NCBI RefSeq assembly: GCF_030815405.1
Contig: NZ_JAUSWX010000001.1
Coordinates: forward strand, 1,612,001-1,676,000
Direction of reading: 5' to 3'
Origin: Agromyces albus
GTDB lineage: Bacteria > Actinomycetota > Actinomycetes > Actinomycetales > Microbacteriaceae
Length of the DNA stretch: 64,000 nucleotides
The position numbers were made by a program, and so were the translations under genes. The notes below the pieces were generated by a model. That model saw only the letters and a list, made by a program, of their open reading frames with translations. It was not told the DNA's origin and did no database searches. Each line of letters opens with the position of its first letter. Position 1 is the first letter of the stretch. Below, in pieces: positions 39,624 through 50,168 of this stretch.

Positions 39624-40958
39624 TCAGCCGCCTGACGGCCGGATGTTCTGGTTCAGGTGGAAGAGGTTCCCGGGATCATAGGCATCTTTGACGGCAGTCA
39701 GCCGTCGGAGGTTCTCCTCTGAGAATGCCCTTCGGATGCCTGCGTCACCGTCGTTGCCGAGGACGTTGACGTAGGCGCCGCTCGCGAACCTCCCCAAGGT
39801 GCCCGCATAGCGGCGCGCGGCGGAGATGCGTCGCTCGTCGTCGGCGGGATCTGTCCAGCGCGAGGCCGCCACGAACTCGAATGCCGTGTCGCGGCCCGAG
39901 AACGCGGTCTCCGCGTCGGCGACGTCGGCGATCGCGCCTCCATAGGCCTGCAGGCTGACGTCGGGCAGGTCGTCTCCATCGCGTGCGAGCAGCGCGTCGA
40001 TGAGGTCGTCGCCGAGCTCGTTGAAGTAGTGACCCTTCCAGTACCGCCGCCAGGCGTGGCCCTCGATGTCGTCTTCGCGGGTCTGGAGCTCGAGGTACGA
40101 CAAAGCCTCGACGGATCGCCCCTCGGGTTCGGCGACCTCGGCGAACTCACCGGCAAGCGTCGAGATCTCGGCGGCGCCGTCATCGGGGTCGCCGACCCAG
40201 ACGAGGCCGAGCGAGACGCCATCCGCCCCGATGATCGCCTCGAACGTCGCCTGTCGAGGTGCTGAGGCGCTCAGGTCGCGCCAGCGCCGCATCGCCCGGG
40301 GCGCCGTGGCATATGGGAAGCGGAACGCCGCGGCGATCGCAGTTCCGGGTTCGGGATGGAGCGCGAACTCGAACTCGGTCACGACCCCGAAGTTGCCGCC
40401 ACCACCGCGCAGCGCCCAGTACAGCTCAGGGTGCTCGTCGGCGCTCACCCGCAGCGTCTCGCCGCTCGCGGTGACGACCTCGAACGAGATCACGTTGTCG
40501 CACGCGAGGCCGTGCTGTCGTGCAAGCCAGCCCATGCCGCCGCCGAGGGTGAGGCCGCCGACGCCAGTATGCGACACATTCCCGGCCGTCGTCGCCAGGC
40601 CGTGCTGCTGCGCTGCCCGGTCGAGCGCTCCGAGCAGAGCCCCGCCCTGCACCCGGGCACGGCGCGTGGCCGGGTCGACGGTCACGTCGCCCATCGGACG
40701 AAGGTCGATCATGAGTCCGTCATCGGCGACGGCGTGGCCGACGATGCCGTGACCGCCGCAGCGGATCCCCACGTCGAGATCGTGATCCGTGGCGAACCGG
40801 ATGCACGCGGCGACGTCGGCGGTATCAGCGCATTGCACGATGTACCGAGGCCGCCGATCGATCATCCCGTTCCACACGGTGCGTGCGGCGTCGTAGCCGG
40901 CGTCGCCCGGTTCCAGCACTCGCCCGTGGATCGTCTCGTGGAGTGCAGATCGCGTCAT
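39624..40958 (-). CDS. FAD-linked oxidase, berberine-bridge type
   Basis: A 444-residue flavoprotein of the PCMH/BBE family. The FAD domain has VGIRCGGHGIVGHAVADDG, where His can carry an 8-alpha-histidyl bond, and GNVSHTGVGGLTLGGGMGW; the place of the second covalent Cys found in bicovalent members is not Cys here. RGGGGNFGVVTEFEFALHP is diagnostic. The BBE C-terminus reads YDPGNLFHLNQNIRP. These enzymes oxidise sugars or alkaloid-like substrates; the real substrate is unknown. It stands between parE and parC, which have no functional tie to it, with GGAG before ATG 40958. It may be an acquired insertion between the topoisomerase genes. Confidence 0.88.
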   Translation of the reverse strand: MTRSALHETIHGRVLEPGDAGYDAARTVWNGMIDRRPRYIVQCADTADVAACIRFATDHDLDVGIRCGGHGIVGHAVADDGLMIDLRPMGDVTVDPATRRARVQGGALLGALDRAAQQHGLATTAGNVSHTGVGGLTLGGGMGWLARQHGLACDNVISFEVVTASGETLRVSADEHPELYWALRGGGGNFGVVTEFEFALHPEPGTAIAAAFRFPYATAPRAMRRWRDLSASAPRQATFEAIIGADGVSLGLVWVGDPDDGAAEISTLAGEFAEVAEPEGRSVEALSYLELQTREDDIEGHAWRRYWKGHYFNELGDDLIDALLARDGDDLPDVSLQAYGGAIADVADAETAFSGRDTAFEFVAASRWTDPADDERRISAARRYAGTLGRFASGAYVNVLGNDGDAGIRRAFSEENLRRLTAVKDAYDPGNLFHLNQNIRPSGG

Positions 40959-41075
40959 CGGTGGCTCCGTCCGTCGAGAGCCGGTCGCGAGTCCCGAAGA
41001 GCATCGCAAGAGGATCCGGCCACGTGGGCGAATATGCACCCCGATGGAGCCGGCGTCAAGGGTGCCGGGCGACGG

Positions 41076-43551
41076 TCAGCCGATGCGGCAGCCGATCGCG
41101 GCGACGACGGACTCGAGCGGCTGGCCGGAGGCGTCTCGTTTCGCGCCGCCGTCGGGCAACTGCCGGGACGAGCCGTCGGCGCCCACGGCAAGCGCGGGGG
41201 AGCGCCCCACCCAGGCGAGGTGCAGAACGTCTTCGCCCTTGAGGAAGCGCTGCGCGCGCACGCCACCGGTCGCGCGTCCCTTGGGCGGGAACTCGCTGAA
41301 GTCGCTGACCTTCGCGCTGCCCGGATCGGTGCCGGGGAGCGTGTCGCTGTGACCGGCGATCGTGACGACCAGGGCCTCGGCCGCGGCATCCGCCGGCAGG
41401 CTCGTGAAGTGCACGACGTGCGCATCGGCACCGAGATTGATGCCCGCCATGCCTCCGGCGGGGCATCCCTGCGGCCGTACCGTCGACGCGGGGAATCTCA
41501 GGAGCTGCGCGTCGGAGGCCACGAAGACGAGCTCGTCGTCTTCGCCGCCCTGGACCGCGCCGATGACCTCGTCACCGACCTTGAGTCCGATCACCTCGAA
41601 TTCAGGCTTGCTCGGGTACGCACCGGTCGCGACGCGTTTGACGACACCCTGCTTCGTGCCGAGCACGATCGAGCGGTCGGCGTCGAGTGAGACGAGCGCG
41701 AGCACCCGCTCATCGCGATTGGGCAGGTTCAGGTAGTCGGCCACCTTGACGCCCGCGCCGAGCTGCACCGACGTCGGCGGGAGCATCGGCAGGTCGACGG
41801 GCGTGAAGCGGATGAGGCGACCGAGGCTCGTCACCGCCCCGATCTCGGCGCGGCTCGTGGTGTCGAGCGTCGAGCGGATGGCGTCGTGCTTGCTGCGCCG
41901 GGCCGGCGGTGCGATCGTGGCGGTGCCGTTGTCGCCCTCGGGAAGGTCGACGCGAGCGATGCGGCCCGTGGCGCTCAGGAACACGCGGCACGCGACATCC
42001 CGCCACCTCGAGCACTGCGGCAGCACGCTTGGCGGCTGCTCCGGCGATGCTCGGGCGCGCGTCGGTGAGCAGCGTACGACGCGGCGTGCCGAACCGCTCG
42101 GCGATCTCGGCGAGCTCATCGGAGACGAGCGCCTCGATTCGGTGGCGACTCGAGAGCAGCGCCACGAGCTCCTCGATCTCGGCGCGCAACCGGTCGCGCT
42201 CGGCCTCGAGTTCGATTCGCGAGAACTTCGTAAGGCGCCGCAACTGCAGTTCGAGGATGTAGTCGGTCTGCACGAGGCTGAGGTCGAAGACCTCCATGAG
42301 GCGTGCCCGCGCCGCCGCGGTGTCGTCGCTCGAGCGGATGACCTGGATGACCTCGTCGATGTCGAGGATCGCGATGAGCAGCCCGTCGACGAGATGGAGC
42401 CGTTCGCGCCGCCGAGCCAGTCGGTATTCCGACCGCCGAGTGACCACCTGGATGCGATGGGCGACGTAGACCTGCAGCAGCTCCCGCAGGCCGAGGGTCT
42501 GCGGACCGCCGTCGACGAGGGCCACGTTGTTGATGTTGAACGAGTCTTCGAGGGGAGTGAGCCGGTAGAGCTGCTCGAGCACGGCCTCTGGGCTGAAGCC
42601 CGTCTTGATGCCGATGACGAGTCGGAGGCCGTTCGTGCGGTCGGTGAGGTCGGTGACATCCGAGATGCCGCTGATCTTCTTGGCGTTGACGCCGTCTTTG
42701 ATCTTCTCGATGACCTTCTCAGGACCGACGAGATACGGCAGCTCGGTAACGACGAGGCCCGTCTTGCGCGCCGTGATGCTCTCGACGCTCACCTTGGCGC
42801 GCGTCTTGAAGCTGCCGCGGCCGGTGGCGTAGGCGTCTTTGATGCCCGAGAGCCCCACGATGGTGCCGCCGGTGGGGAGATCGGGGCCGGGCACGAACTC
42901 CATCAGGTCGTCGAGCGTCGCATCGGGGTTGGCGATCAGGTGTCGCGCGGCCCCGACGACCTCGATGAGGTTGTGCGGCGCCATGTTCGTGGCCATGCCG
43001 ACGGCGATGCCGCTCGCCCCGTTGACGAGCAGGTTGGGGTAGGCCGCGGGCAGCACGTCGGGCTGCGTGAGCTGGTTGTCGTAGTTCGGCACGAAGTCGA
43101 CGACGTCTTCGTCGAGCCCTTCGGTCATCGCGAGGGCGGGGGAGGCGAGGCGCGCCTCGGTGTATCGCGGTGCTGCGGGCCCGTCGTCGAGCGATCCGAA
43201 GTTGCCGTGCCCGTCGATGAGCGGCACCCGGAGCGTGAACGACTGCGCCATGCGCACGAGCGCGTCGTAGATGGCGGTGTCGCCGTGGGGATGCAGCTTG
43301 CCCATGACCTCGCCGACGACGCGAGCGGACTTCACGTGCCCGCGCTCGGGTCGCAAGCCCATCTCGACCATCTGGTAGAGGATGCGCCGCTGCACCGGTT
43401 TCAGGCCGTCTCTCGCGTCGGGAAGGGCTCGCGAGTAGATCACCGAGTACGCGTACTCGAGGAACGAGCCCTGCATCTCGGTGGCGACGTCGACGTCTTC
43501 GATGCGTTCGACGATGGTCTCGTCTGCGGGCTGATTCTTGGCTCGGGTCAT
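41076..43551 (-). pseudogene. parC: DNA topoisomerase IV subunit A, interrupted by a frameshift (probably a sequence error)
   Basis: The breakage-reunion domain is complete in the first frame: the active-site Tyr130 in [44 protein letters not shown]. After [13 protein letters not shown] the frame breaks; the sequence resumes one frame over at [19 protein letters not shown] and runs to the end of the beta-pinwheel domain (GVRAQRFLKGEDV). One extra C in the run at 41999-42001 accounts for it; without it the protein would have 824 residues. ATG 43551 is the start. ParC is essential for chromosome separation and both halves are well conserved, so an assembly error is more likely than inactivation. 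Confidence 0.87.
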
Positions 43552-43623
43552 CCGTCGTCTCGGTCGGGGGTGTGGCAGGCACGGAGGAACAGGGCGCACC
43601 CGGCCTGTGCCAGACTGGGCGCG

Positions 43624-44772
43624 ATGCCTGCAATGCTACCGGTGCCGGCCGACAGCGCTCCACGCCTTGCCGGGGTGCTCGGCAGTTCGCTCGCGAGTCT
43701 GCGCGGCGTGCCGAACACCTTCGAACTGCCTCGCGTCCGGAGCGCCGTGGTCGTGCTCGTCGACGGCCTCGGGGCCGCGAACATCCGGGCCAGGGCAGGG
43801 CACGCGCGATTCCTCTCGTCCCGCATGGCGAAGCGCGACGTAATCCGCACGGTGTTCCCGTCGACCACGGCCGCGGCGATCGCCACATTCGCCACGGGTC
43901 GGATGCCGGGCGAGCACGGGCTCGTCGGCTACCGGGTGCTCGACGCCGCGAACGACCGGGTCATCAACCAGCTGAGCGGCTGGGACGCCGGCGTGGTGCC
44001 CGAGACCTGGCAACGAACGCCGACGCTGTTCGAGACCGCGCGCGACGAGGGCATGGCGAGCTTCGCCATAGGCGCGGCACGCTACGCCGACTCGGGGTTC
44101 ACGCGCGCCGCGCTCCGCGGCGCCGAGTACCGGCCCGCGGCATCCGTCGCCGACCGCTTCGCCGAGGCCGGCCGATTGCTCGACGCCGGCGCCGAAGGCC
44201 TCATCTATCTCTACGTGCCCGAACTCGACCAGGCCGCGCACGCCTTCGGTTGGGCGTCGGAACGCTGGCTTTCGATCCTCGAGCTGCTCGACGCCGAACT
44301 CGCCTCATTCGAGCCGCGGATGCCCCGTGGCGCCGGCCTGCTCGTGACCGCCGACCACGGCGTCATCGACGTGCCCGCCGAGCGCCATGTGTTCATCGAC
44401 GACCGGCCGAAGCTCCTCGAAGGGGTGCGGCACGTCGGTGGCGAGCCGCGCTGCGTCTCGCTCTACTTCGAGCCCGAGCTCGGCGACGGCGCCCGGACCG
44501 CACTCCTCGACGGGTGGCGCGCCGCCGAGGGGCACCGGTCGTGGGTGCTCGGCCGCGACGAGGCGATCGCCGCCGGCCTCTACGGGCCGGTCGACGACGC
44601 GGTGCGAGACCGCATCGGCGACATCCTCCTGGCGGCGAGGTCGGGCATCGCCTACTACGACCGCCGCGAGCCGAACCGGCAGGCCGAGGCCATGATCGGG
44701 CAGCACGGATCGCTCAGCGACGAGGAGACTCGCGTGCCGCTCGTGCGGGGCGGCGCGTATTCACGGGCCTGA
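43624..44772 (+). CDS. Alkaline phosphatase-superfamily phosphodiesterase
   Basis: A 382-residue protein of the nucleotide pyrophosphatase/phosphodiesterase group. The metal-binding and nucleophile segments are [29 protein letters not shown] (nucleophile Thr in STTA), [13 protein letters not shown] and [12 protein letters not shown]. No signal peptide or membrane helix is visible, so it is probably cytoplasmic. CAGACT lies 7 bases before ATG 43624 and could be its -10. The same gene adjoins parC in many actinobacteria. Substrate unknown. Confidence 0.85.
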   Translation: MPAMLPVPADSAPRLAGVLGSSLASLRGVPNTFELPRVRSAVVVLVDGLGAANIRARAGHARFLSSRMAKRDVIRTVFPSTTAAAIATFATGRMPGEHGLVGYRVLDAANDRVINQLSGWDAGVVPETWQRTPTLFETARDEGMASFAIGAARYADSGFTRAALRGAEYRPAASVADRFAEAGRLLDAGAEGLIYLYVPELDQAAHAFGWASERWLSILELLDAELASFEPRMPRGAGLLVTADHGVIDVPAERHVFIDDRPKLLEGVRHVGGEPRCVSLYFEPELGDGARTALLDGWRAAEGHRSWVLGRDEAIAAGLYGPVDDAVRDRIGDILLAARSGIAYYDRREPNRQAEAMIGQHGSLSDEETRVPLVRGGAYSRA

Positions 44773-44844
44773 GTCGAGACGTCGGCCTGCGGTGTCGCCG
44801 CGAAGCGCTCGCACGGCAGTCGAGCGAGCGCCGTGACATCCGGC

Positions 44845-45429
44845 TCAGGAGGGGTAGTGACCGCGCTTGACTTGCGGCTTCGGCAGTCGCAGCGGCCGCA
44901 ACTGGAGTGCGCGCATCGCGGCGTACCAGCGCACGCGCTCGACCTTGTCGGCCCCGAACTTCGCGGCGAGCTTGCGCCGCACGAGGAAGCCGAGGATGAC
45001 GACGTCGATGACCGCGACGAGGAAGAACGCCCACAGGGCGATGATGCCGATGGACTGCGCCTCGACGCTCGGCACGAACGTGAGCAGGATGACGGCGAAC
45101 ATCACCGGGATGAGGACCTCACCGATGCTGAACCGCGCGTCGACGTAGTCGCGCACGTACTTCTTCTGCGGCCCTCGGTCGCGCATCGGGAGGTAGCGCT
45201 CGTCGCCGGCCGCCATGCCGAGACGGGCACGCTCGCGTGCCTCGGCGGTCTTCGCGCGAGCCTGTCGCGCGGCCTCCTTGCGATCGTTCGGCACGAGTGG
45301 CCGCTTCCTCGCGGCCTCCTGCTCCTTGCGGCTCGGCGTGGGAGCACCCTTGCCGGCCTTCAGGCGGGCCTGGGTCTCTTCGAGCGACTCTGCGCTCGGC
45401 TCTTCGGTGCTGTTCGGTTGCTTTGCCAC
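44845..45429 (-). CDS. DUF3043 family membrane protein
   Basis: A 194-residue protein: about 100 residues of charged, Ala/Arg/Lys-rich cytoplasmic N-terminus (KEAARQARAKTAEARERARL), a conserved RDRGPQKKYVRDYVDARFSIGE segment (given in part), two membrane helices (about residues 112-132 and 138-158) and a basic tail. This is the actinobacterial DUF3043 family (as Rv2206). The start is GTG 45429 with GAGGA upstream; the -10 TAATCT overlaps the -10 of the divergent dipeptidase gene. Function unknown. Confidence 0.85.
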   Translation of the reverse strand: MAKQPNSTEEPSAESLEETQARLKAGKGAPTPSRKEQEAARKRPLVPNDRKEAARQARAKTAEARERARLGMAAGDERYLPMRDRGPQKKYVRDYVDARFSIGEVLIPVMFAVILLTFVPSVEAQSIGIIALWAFFLVAVIDVVILGFLVRRKLAAKFGADKVERVRWYAAMRALQLRPLRLPKPQVKRGHYPS

Positions 45430-45453
45430 GGGAATCCTCGGATCGGTTGCCTT

Positions 45454-45461
45454 TAAGATTA
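45454..45461. promoter_or_regulatory. Interlocked divergent -10 boxes
   Basis: TAAGAT (45454-45459, plus) ends 7 bases before the M20 dipeptidase ATG; TAATCT (45461-45456, minus) serves the DUF3043 gene with a short leader. They share 4 bases, so only one polymerase can open the site at a time. Confidence 0.55.
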
Positions 45462-45466
45462 CCGGC

Positions 45467-46903
45467 ATGACCGACGCTCTTCCCACCGACTTCGCCTCCG
45501 CCGATCCCGCGACCGTGACCGAGGCGCTTCGCGACGCCGTCACCGCCGCATTCCCGGCGACGATCGCCGACCTCACCCGCCTCGTCAAGATCCCGTCGGT
45601 GTCGTGGGCGGCGTTCGACCGGGCGCACGTCGCGGCGAGCGCTGATGCCGTCGCGGAGCTCGTGCGCGGTCTCGGCGTGTTCGATCTCGTCGAGGTTCGA
45701 CACGCCGCGATCGGCGATGGGGCGGATGCCGCACCCGGTCAGCCCGCGGTCGTGGCGCGCCGCGCCGCGCGCAACGGTCGGCCCACCGTGCTGCTCTACG
45801 CGCACCACGACGTGCAGCCCCCCGGGCTCGACGAGGACTGGGAGTCGGCGCCGTTCGAGCCCACGCTGCGCGGCGACCGCCTGTACGGCAGGGGAGCGGC
45901 AGACGACAAGGCGGGCATCATGGCCCACATCGGCGCCATCCGGGCCCTCACCGAGGTGCTCGGAGCCGACTTCGATCTCGGCATCGCGCTCTTCATCGAG
46001 GGCGAAGAGGAGTCGGGTTCCCTCTCGTTCGCGAATTTCCTGCGTGAGAACCGGGAGGTGCTCGAAGCCGACGCGATTGTGGTGGCGGATTCGAACAACT
46101 GGGATCTCGAGACGCCGGCGCTCACGGTGGCGCTTCGCGGCGCCGTCGCGTTCCGCCTCACGATCTCGACGCTCACGCACGCCTCGCACTCGGGCATGTT
46201 CGGCGGCGCGGTCCCCGACGCGATGCTCGCCGCGATCCGGCTGCTCTCGACCCTCCACGACGCCGACGGCTCGGTCGCGGTCGAGGGGCTCACGTCGGCT
46301 GACCTCGAGACCCCCGAATACGACGAGGCGCAGCTTCGTGCCGAGGCCGGCCTCCTCGACGGCGTCACCCCGATCGGAAGGGGAGCCATCCTGTCGCGCA
46401 TTTGGGCGCAGCCGGCGATCACGGTCACCGGCATCGACGCGCCGAGTGTCGCGAACGCCTCGAACACCCTCCTTCCGAGCGTCGCCGTACGGGTGAGCGC
46501 GAGGATCGCACCCGGGCAGAGCGACACCGAGGCGCTCGCGATCCTGCGCGAGCACCTCGAGCAGCACGCGCCGTTCGGCGCGCACCTCGCCATCGACGGC
46601 ATCGAACTCGGCCGTCCGTTCCTCGTCGACACCTCCGGCTGGGCGGTCGCCGAGTCGAACGCGGCGATGACGGATGCCTGGGGCAAGGCCCCGGTCGAGA
46701 TCGGGGTGGGCGGCTCGATCCCGTTCATCGCCGAGCTCGTCGAGGAGTTCCCGTCGGCGCAGATCCTCGTCACCGGCGTCGAAGACCCCGACTCGCGGGC
46801 GCATAGCCCCAACGAGTCGCTCCACCTGGGCGTGTTCAAGCGTGCCCTGCTCAGCGAAGCGCTGTTCCTTGCACGGCTCGACGCGCGGGATTCCCGTTCC
46901 TGA
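45467..46903 (+). CDS. M20 family dipeptidase
   Basis: A 478-residue metallopeptidase. Zinc ligands are seen in LLYAHHDVQPPG (His), YGRGAADDKAGIMAH (bridging Asp), FIEGEEESGS (catalytic and metal-binding Glu), VADSNNWD (Asp) and, near the end, DSRAHSPNESLHLG (His). The lid/dimer domain lies between about residues 210 and 340. It probably cleaves dipeptides in the cytoplasm. The transcript is leaderless, the ATG lying 7 bases after TAAGAT. Its distance to the Fe-S carrier gene is 79 bases. Confidence 0.92.
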   Translation: MTDALPTDFASADPATVTEALRDAVTAAFPATIADLTRLVKIPSVSWAAFDRAHVAASADAVAELVRGLGVFDLVEVRHAAIGDGADAAPGQPAVVARRAARNGRPTVLLYAHHDVQPPGLDEDWESAPFEPTLRGDRLYGRGAADDKAGIMAHIGAIRALTEVLGADFDLGIALFIEGEEESGSLSFANFLRENREVLEADAIVVADSNNWDLETPALTVALRGAVAFRLTISTLTHASHSGMFGGAVPDAMLAAIRLLSTLHDADGSVAVEGLTSADLETPEYDEAQLRAEAGLLDGVTPIGRGAILSRIWAQPAITVTGIDAPSVANASNTLLPSVAVRVSARIAPGQSDTEALAILREHLEQHAPFGAHLAIDGIELGRPFLVDTSGWAVAESNAAMTDAWGKAPVEIGVGGSIPFIAELVEEFPSAQILVTGVEDPDSRAHSPNESLHLGVFKRALLSEALFLARLDARDSRS

Positions 46904-46982
46904 GAGCGAACTGGACCGGCACGCCGATTCGGCGGTTACCATTGAGACAGGTTTTCCGCGTTCCCACGCACCGAGGAGAGAT

Positions 46983-47333
46983 ATGAGCGACACGATCATC
47001 GAGACCGCGCACGGCGTGAAGCTGAGCGACCCCGCTGCCGACAAGGTGCGCAACCTCCTCGAGCAGGAGGGTCGCGACGACCTGCGGTTGCGTGTTGCAG
47101 TGCAGCCCGGCGGATGCTCCGGGCTGATCTACCAGCTGTACTTCGACGAGCGACTCCTCGATGGCGACGCCGTCGTCGACTTCTCGGGCGTCGAGGTCGT
47201 CGTCGACAAGATGAGCGTGCCGTACCTCGACGGAGCTTCGATCGACTTCGAAGACACGATCCAGAAGCAGGGCTTCACGATCGACAACCCCAACGCGCAG
47301 GGCAGCTGCGCGTGCGGTGACTCGTTCCACTGA
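46983..47333 (+). CDS. erpA: A-type iron-sulfur carrier protein (HesB/ErpA)
   Basis: A 116-residue protein with the three ligand cysteines of the family: Cys in QPGGCSGLIYQL and the Cys-x-Cys pair near the end in GSCACGDSF. It takes Fe-S clusters from the SUF scaffold and delivers them to targets; clients encoded in this window include LipA and the Rieske protein. ATG 46983 has GAGGAGAG upstream. M. tuberculosis Rv2204c is the equivalent gene near ctaC. ErpA and SufA are hard to separate by sequence; the symbol is a best match. Confidence 0.9.
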   Translation: MSDTIIETAHGVKLSDPAADKVRNLLEQEGRDDLRLRVAVQPGGCSGLIYQLYFDERLLDGDAVVDFSGVEVVVDKMSVPYLDGASIDFEDTIQKQGFTIDNPNAQGSCACGDSFH

Positions 47334-47354
47334 GCACCAGCACGAACGACTCCA

Positions 47355-47379
47355 GGGAGGCCGCGCCGAGCGGCCTCCC
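47355..47379 (+). terminator. Terminator after erpA
   Basis: GGGAGGCCG (47355-47363) pairs with CGGCCTCCC (47371-47379), 7-base loop, followed by TTCGTCGTC. Confidence 0.75.
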
Positions 47380-47468
47380 TTCGTCGTCAAGCACTGTTTA
47401 ACGCGGAATACCCCGACGCCGGCACCCGACACCGGTCGCTGTTGCACACCCGGGGGGTCGACTCGGAG

Positions 47469-47507
47469 TAGGCTAGACATCGATCAACGCGCTTCGCTGT
47501 GAAGCGC
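47469..47507 (+). promoter_or_regulatory. ctaC promoter and leader hairpin
   Basis: TAGGCT (47469-47474) is the likely -10. A hairpin GCGCTTC (47489-47495)/GAAGCGC (47501-47507) lies in the 50-base leader; GAAAGG precedes the GTG at 47533. No GlxR or DosR-type site is evident. Confidence 0.45.
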
Positions 47508-47532
47508 CTTCGAGTCCCCCGAAAGGTCACCG

Positions 47533-48435
47533 GTGCGCCACAATCGCCGTCTCCGATGGGCTGCAATCCCGATCGCAGCGTCGCTCAGCCTCGTACTCGC
47601 AGGGTGCACACAGGCCCAACTGAACGGGTTCCTGCCCGGCTTCGTCGAGGGCGAGGCGCCGGTCACCAACAACACCGAGCGTGTCTCGGGGCTCTGGGTC
47701 ACGTCGTGGATCGTGCTGCTCGTCGTCGGCATCCTCACCTGGGGCCTCACGATCTGGGCCGTCATCGCGTACCGGCGCCGCAAGGGCCAGACCGGGTTGC
47801 CCGTGCAGTTGCGCTACAACATGCCGATCGAGGTGTTCTACACGATCGTGCCGCTCATCCTGGTGCTCGGGTTCTTCGCCTTCACGGCGCGCGACCAGGA
47901 GGCCATCGAGCAGCGGTTCGCCGCCGACGAAGTCGACGTGCAGATCGAGGTCATCGCCAAGCAGTGGGCATGGGACTTCAACTACGTCAAAGAAGACGTG
48001 TACTCGCCCGGCATCCAGGGCCAGCTCTCCGACGAGGGCCCCAAGGGCTCGCTCGTGCAGTCCGAGCTCCCCACCCTCTACCTGCCGGTGGGCAAGAACG
48101 TCGAGATCGAGCTCGAGTCGCGCGATGTCATCCACTCCTTCTGGGTCGTCGACTTCCTCTACAAGAAGGACATGTACCCGGGCAAGACCAACTACATGAC
48201 GATCGTTCCCGAGCGTGAGGGCACCTACGCCGGCAAGTGCGCCGAGCTGTGCGGCGAGTATCACTCGCTGATGCTCTTCAACGTCGAGGTCGTCTCCGAA
48301 GCCGAGTACGAGAATTACATCGATTCGCTGCGCGCCCTCGGTCAGGAAGGCCAGCTGTCGAACGAATACGACCGCAACCAGAACAAACCCGGCACGGGCG
48401 CGCCAGAACTGAAAGAGGAGCAGGAAGCCGAATGA
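47533..48435 (+). CDS. ctaC: Cytochrome c oxidase subunit II (lipoprotein)
   Basis: A 300-residue subunit of the aa3 oxidase. A lipobox LVLAGC puts the lipid on Cys25; two membrane helices follow (about 52-77 and 96-116). The extracellular cupredoxin domain holds the dinuclear copper site: His in HSFWVVDF and [19 protein letters not shown] is the conserved aromatic patch for electron entry. Actinobacterial supercomplexes need no soluble cytochrome c, since QcrC hands electrons over directly. GTG start; the stop overlaps ctaD in ATGA. Confidence 0.95.
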   Translation: MRHNRRLRWAAIPIAASLSLVLAGCTQAQLNGFLPGFVEGEAPVTNNTERVSGLWVTSWIVLLVVGILTWGLTIWAVIAYRRRKGQTGLPVQLRYNMPIEVFYTIVPLILVLGFFAFTARDQEAIEQRFAADEVDVQIEVIAKQWAWDFNYVKEDVYSPGIQGQLSDEGPKGSLVQSELPTLYLPVGKNVEIELESRDVIHSFWVVDFLYKKDMYPGKTNYMTIVPEREGTYAGKCAELCGEYHSLMLFNVEVVSEAEYENYIDSLRALGQEGQLSNEYDRNQNKPGTGAPELKEEQEAE

Positions 48436-50168
48436 GCACCACGACCGCACCGGCTCGGCCGCCGTCGAGCAGCCTGCCGTTCGGCGCCTCCAAGGTCGAG
48501 CGCAAGGGCAACATCCTGGTCAGCTGGATCACCTCCACCGACCACAAGGTCATCGGGTACCTCTACCTGATCACCTCGTTCATCTACTTCTGCATCGGCG
48601 GAGTGATGGCCCTGATCATCCGCGCCCAGCTCTTCGAGCCTGGCCTGGAGATCCTCCAGACGCGTGAGCAGTACAACCAGCTGTTCACGATGCACGGCAC
48701 GATCATGCTGCTCATGTTCGCGACGCCCCTATTCGCGGGCTTCGCGAACGTCCTGATGCCGCTGCAGATCGGTGCGCCCGACGTCGCCTTCCCGCGACTG
48801 AACGCGTTCGCCTACTGGCTCTTCAACTTCGGCTCGCTGATGGCCGTCGCCGGCTTCTTCACCCCGCAGGGCGCCGCGTCGTTCGGCTGGTTCGCCTACC
48901 AACCGCTCGCGTCGACCACGTTCTCGCCGGGCATCGGCGGCAACCTCTGGATGCTGGGCCTCGGTCTCTCGGGCTTCGGCACGATCCTGGGCGCGGTGAA
49001 CTTCATCACCACGATCATCACCATGCGCGCTCCCGGCATGACGATGTTCCGCATGCCGATCTTCACGTGGAACACCCTCGTCACGTCGATCCTCGTGCTC
49101 ATGGCGTTCCCCGTGCTCGCAGCGGCGCTCCTCGCAGGCGGCGCCGACCGCATCTTCGGCGCGCACATCTACGATCCGGCCAACGGCGGCGTGCTCCTGT
49201 GGCAGCACCTGTTCTGGTTCTTCGGGCACCCAGAGGTCTACATCATCGCGCTGCCCTTCTTCGGCATCGTCTCCGAGGTGTTCCCCGTGTTCAGCCGCAA
49301 GCCGATCTTCGGCTACAAGACGCTGATCTACGCGACGATCGCGATCGCGGCGCTGTCGGTCACCGTGTGGGCGCACCACATGTACGTCACCGGTTCGGTG
49401 CTGTTGCCGTTCTTCGCGCTCATGACGATGCTCATCGCAGTGCCCACTGGTGTGAAAATCTTCAACTGGATCGGCACCATGTGGCGGGGCTCCATCACGT
49501 TCGAGACGCCGCTGATCTGGTCGCTCGGCTTCCTCATCACCTTCGTGTTCGGCGGGCTCACCGGCGTCATCCTCGCCTCACCTCCGCTCGACTTCCACGT
49601 CTCCGACTCGTACTTCGTCGTCGCCCACTTCCACTACGTCGTCTTCGGCACCGTCGTGTTCGCGATGTTCGCCGGCTTCTACTTCTGGTGGCCGAAGTGG
49701 ACCGGCAAGATGCTGAACGAGACGCTCGGCAAGTGGCACTTCTGGTTGCTGTTCATCGGCTTCCACACGACGTTCCTGATCCAGCACTGGCTCGGCGTCG
49801 TCGGGATGCCCCGCCGGTACTACTCGTACCTGCCCGAAGACAACATCACCTGGATGAACCAGTTGTCGACGATCGGCGCGGGCATCCTCGCGGTGTCGAT
49901 GGTCCCGTTCCTCCTGAACGTCTACATCACGGCGCGACGAGCGCCGAAGGTCACCGTGAACGACCCGTGGGGATACGGGCGCTCCCTCGAATGGGCGACG
50001 AGTTGCCCGCCGCCGCGGCACAACTTCACGTCCATCCCGCGCATTCGCTCGGAGGCTCCGGCCTTCGACCTCAACCACCCCGAAGCCGGCATCCCGGTCG
50101 GCATCGGTCCGGCGAAAGATGCCCCTGAGGCACCCGTCTACGACGCGTCGACGAAGGAAGTCAAGTAA
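48432..50168 (+). CDS. ctaD: Cytochrome c oxidase subunit I
   Basis: A 578-residue, 12-helix heme a/a3-CuB subunit. Ligands: His in [11 protein letters not shown] (heme a), the CuB/Tyr cross-link segment [14 protein letters not shown], the His pair in [10 protein letters not shown], and HFHYVVFG for both hemes. K- and D-channel residues lie in the same segments. The C-terminal 60 residues ([12 protein letters not shown]) form a cytoplasmic tail. It is translationally coupled to ctaC, and its stop overlaps the ctaF start by one base (TAATG). Confidence 0.96.
   Translation: MSTTTAPARPPSSSLPFGASKVERKGNILVSWITSTDHKVIGYLYLITSFIYFCIGGVMALIIRAQLFEPGLEILQTREQYNQLFTMHGTIMLLMFATPLFAGFANVLMPLQIGAPDVAFPRLNAFAYWLFNFGSLMAVAGFFTPQGAASFGWFAYQPLASTTFSPGIGGNLWMLGLGLSGFGTILGAVNFITTIITMRAPGMTMFRMPIFTWNTLVTSILVLMAFPVLAAALLAGGADRIFGAHIYDPANGGVLLWQHLFWFFGHPEVYIIALPFFGIVSEVFPVFSRKPIFGYKTLIYATIAIAALSVTVWAHHMYVTGSVLLPFFALMTMLIAVPTGVKIFNWIGTMWRGSITFETPLIWSLGFLITFVFGGLTGVILASPPLDFHVSDSYFVVAHFHYVVFGTVVFAMFAGFYFWWPKWTGKMLNETLGKWHFWLLFIGFHTTFLIQHWLGVVGMPRRYYSYLPEDNITWMNQLSTIGAGILAVSMVPFLLNVYITARRAPKVTVNDPWGYGRSLEWATSCPPPRHNFTSIPRIRSEAPAFDLNHPEAGIPVGIGPAKDAPEAPVYDASTKEVK

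Noticed and set aside
44812..44835. Inverted repeat CACGGC/GCCGTG between the phosphodiesterase and DUF3043 genes as a terminator
   Set aside because: Only 6 bp with a 12-base loop and no U-tract; too weak to call.
45119..47053. A long open frame antisense to the M20 dipeptidase gene
   Set aside because: It overlaps a clear enzyme gene fully and has no known domain or ribosome site.
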